A DNA stretch of 7,147 bases from the NCBI GenBank assembly GCA_002713705.1, contig PAUJ01000018.1, forward strand, positions 1-7,147. The letters are read 5' to 3'. Below, in pieces: positions 5,546-7,147 of this stretch (its first letter is position 1; each line of letters begins with the position of its first letter). The DNA is from Flavobacteriaceae bacterium. Lineage in GTDB: Bacteria; Bacteroidota; Bacteroidia; Flavobacteriales; Flavobacteriaceae. The position numbers and the translations under genes are program-made. The notes below the pieces were generated by a model that saw nothing but the letters and a program-made list of their open reading frames with translations, was not told the origin of the DNA and made no database searches.

Positions 5546-7147
5546 TTAAGCATGTCCAATTACGTAAATAGTATCTGAACTTTCTAAACTCCAACCAATG
5601 TTAGTTAATGTAAACGATGAACCGTTTGAAGATGACCAGCCATAAGCTAAATCTCCTTCTAAACCATTAATTCTACCAATAGCTTGTCCGTTAACGTAAA
5701 CTGAACAATCATCATCGTTAGCAACTTCAACAGCACTTGATACAGTGAAAGATGTTGCACTTACAAACGTACCATATTGGTGTCTATAAGTTGAATCACC
5801 TTCTAACTGAGTAGCTCTTACTGCTAAGGCAGCAATTGCAGCGTCAGCGTCAGATTCGTTACCATTAACGTCAGACTGAATAGCAGCAGCTAAAGTCTCT
5901 AAAGAGTCGATAGATGCGTCAGCATGAAGCTCGTTGTTATCAACGTCAGTTTGAACTGCAGCGATAGCAGAATCTGCATCACTTTCGTTACCATCAACAT
6001 CAGACTGAATAGCAGCAGCTAAAGTTTCTAATGAATCAACAGAAGCAGAAAGAGCAGTAGTGTCACCACCAGTTACAGTTTCTAAACTATCAATAGATGC
6101 TTGACTGTTAGTTACAACACCTGCTAAAGCAGCAGATGAAACTTCAATAGAATCAATTGAAGCATTAATAACACCTAAAGCACCGAAAGTGTTACCTTCA
6201 AATGTTTCTAAATCAGAAATAGCACTTGCGTTAGTAGAAACTCCACTAGCGTTAGCAGAAGCTAAAGTCTCTAAAGAGTCAATAGATGCGTCAGCATGAA
6301 GTTCGTTGTTATCAACATCAGTTTGAACTGCAGCAATTGCAGAGTCAGCATCAGCTTCATTCTGATCTACATCAGACTGAATAGCGGCAGCTAAAGTTTC
6401 TAATGAATCGATAGATCCATTTGCAACGCCTACGAAGTCAGAAACTACGTTATCGTTTACTGTGTCAACAGACTGTACGAAAGATACGATGTCAGCGAAT
6501 GAATCTCTATCGATACTTCCTGCGTCAACGATATTACTAATGTCAGTTGCGTTGTTAGCAGCTAAAGTTTCTAATGAATCGATAGATGCGTCAGCGTCAG
6601 CTTCATTACCATTAACGTCAGACTGGATAGTACCAGCTAAAGTTTCTAATGAATCAACAGAAGCTAAAAGAGCTGAAGTGTCACCACCAGTAGCTACTTC
6701 TAAACTATCAATAGATGCTTGACTGTTAGTTACAACACCTGCTAAAGCAGCAGATGAAACTTCAATAGAATCAATTGAATTGTTAATAACACCTAAAGCA
6801 GTGTTAGTGTTACTTTCAAATGTTTCTAAATCAGAAATAGCAGAAGCATTAGCAGCGATAGCAGAATCTGCATCACTTTCGTTACCATCAACATCAGACT
6901 GAATAGCAGCAGCTAAAGTTTCTAATGAATCAATAGATGCGTCATGATTACCATCAACAGCTTGTAGTACAGTTTGTAACTGTCCTGAAGCTACTTCGAT
7001 AGAATCGATAGATGCTTGACTGTTAGTTACAACACCGGCTAAAGCAGTAGATGAAACTTCAATAGAATCAACTGAAGCATCAAGAACACCTAAAGCAGTG
7101 TTAGTGTTACCTTCAAATGTTTCTAAATCAGAAATAGCAGAAGCATT
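5546..7147 (-). CDS. Repetitive coiled-coil-like phage tail fibre protein (partial, N-terminus outside window)
   Basis: The frame is open from the right edge to the TAA at 5548-5546 and encodes the last 533 residues; the start lies beyond 7147. Roughly residues 1-442 are repeats of two kinds: a 44-residue unit beginning AISDLETFE and ending VVTNSQASI, and units built on S(I/V)DSLETLAAAIQSDV followed by an acidic D-V-D/N-x-N-E linker. Regular Ile/Leu/Val spacing with Ala, Ser and Asp suggests a long trimeric coiled-coil or helical-bundle shaft. The last 91 residues (nt 5549-5821, from VRATQLEGDS) change character: they are rich in Gly, Ser, Tyr and Trp, with VYVNGQAIGRI and the end IYVIGHA, and look like a beta-rich tip. 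The tip is the likely receptor-contact or trimer-registering domain. Such repeat-plus-tip proteins are common in marine T4-like phages, usually labelled tail fibre or structural protein. The exact virion position is unknown. Confidence 0.8.
   Translation of the reverse strand, partial: NASAISDLETFEGNTNTALGVLDASVDSIEVSSTALAGVVTNSQASIDSIEVASGQLQTVLQAVDGNHDASIDSLETLAAAIQSDVDGNESDADSAIAANASAISDLETFESNTNTALGVINNSIDSIEVSSAALAGVVTNSQASIDSLEVATGGDTSALLASVDSLETLAGTIQSDVNGNEADADASIDSLETLAANNATDISNIVDAGSIDRDSFADIVSFVQSVDTVNDNVVSDFVGVANGSIDSLETLAAAIQSDVDQNEADADSAIAAVQTDVDNNELHADASIDSLETLASANASGVSTNASAISDLETFEGNTFGALGVINASIDSIEVSSAALAGVVTNSQASIDSLETVTGGDTTALSASVDSLETLAAAIQSDVDGNESDADSAIAAVQTDVDNNELHADASIDSLETLAAAIQSDVNGNESDADAAIAALAVRATQLEGDSTYRHQYGTFVSATSFTVSSAVEVANDDDCSVYVNGQAIGRINGLEGDLAYGWSSSNGSSFTLTNIGWSLESSDTIYVIGHA
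5853..6954 (-). repeat. Repeats of the SLETLAAAIQSDV type in the fibre gene
   Basis: Seven LETLA elements and five (A/G)(A/T)IQSDV elements are coded in this stretch, most followed by D-V-(D/N)-x-N-E and then a short Ala/Asp helix. Bases 5958-6039 and 6852-6933 are identical over 82 bases. The block from 5889 recurs at 6261 with few changes (offset 372). All spacings keep the reading frame. Confidence 0.85.
6093..7139 (-). repeat. Three copies of a 44-residue repeat in the fibre gene
   Basis: Copies lie at 6093-6224, 6711-6842 and 7008-7139, each 132 bases, encoding AISDLETFE...ALGV...SIEVSS...VVTNSQASI. Offsets are 618 and 297 bases, both multiples of three. The first two copies are identical over 81 bases (6081-6161 and 6699-6779), including all synonymous positions; the rest of the unit shows scattered changes. 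The third copy is more diverged. Confidence 0.85.

Noticed and set aside
6462..6722. Plus-strand open frame of 86 codons
   Set aside because: It is the complement of the fibre repeats and shows no independent features.

Overview
The window looks like a piece of a tailed-phage genome, most likely a marine T4-like myovirus of the kind that infects picocyanobacteria or other pelagic bacteria. It could instead come from a prophage or an environmental phage contig. The grounds are AT-rich DNA, every gene on one strand with almost no spacing, and two very repetitive fibre-type proteins flanking a small block of glycosyltransferases. The head of the collagen-like protein also has the short 'NGDYLYYD...GLWKN' look common in fibre proteins of such phages. 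The host cannot be fixed from this sequence; there is no tRNA, rRNA, integrase or CRISPR array here.

All five genes read right to left on the minus strand. From 7147 down to 5546 is the C-terminal 533 residues of a long repetitive fibre protein, with coiled-coil-like repeats and a 91-residue globular end. It closes with a strong intrinsic terminator at 5475-5503. A new unit then starts: a DUF2827-type glycosyltransferase (5436-4201), a GT2-like glycosyltransferase with an EDD motif (4199-3450, one base after the previous stop) and a second GT-A/GT2-like glycosyltransferase with a DSDD motif (3447-2653, two bases after the previous stop). After a 95-base AT-rich gap comes a huge collagen-like protein. 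It starts at 2557 and runs off the left edge after 852 codons without a stop. Its Gly-X-Y repeat begins at residue 41 and has only three flaws in 812 residues.

The organisation suggests a fibre and surface-decoration module. The two repetitive proteins are probably trimeric filaments, one a coiled coil and one a collagen triple helix. The three enzymes could put sugars on one of them, or modify another phage or host glycan. The collagen-like protein has very few prolines in the Y position but dozens of threonines and lysines there. These are the residues glycosylated in other collagens, so self-decoration is a reasonable, testable idea. It is inference, because the substrate of these enzymes cannot be read from the sequence.

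The repeats of both fibre genes are also visible as near-identical DNA blocks, always spaced by multiples of three. This suggests recent in-frame duplication and possible length variation.
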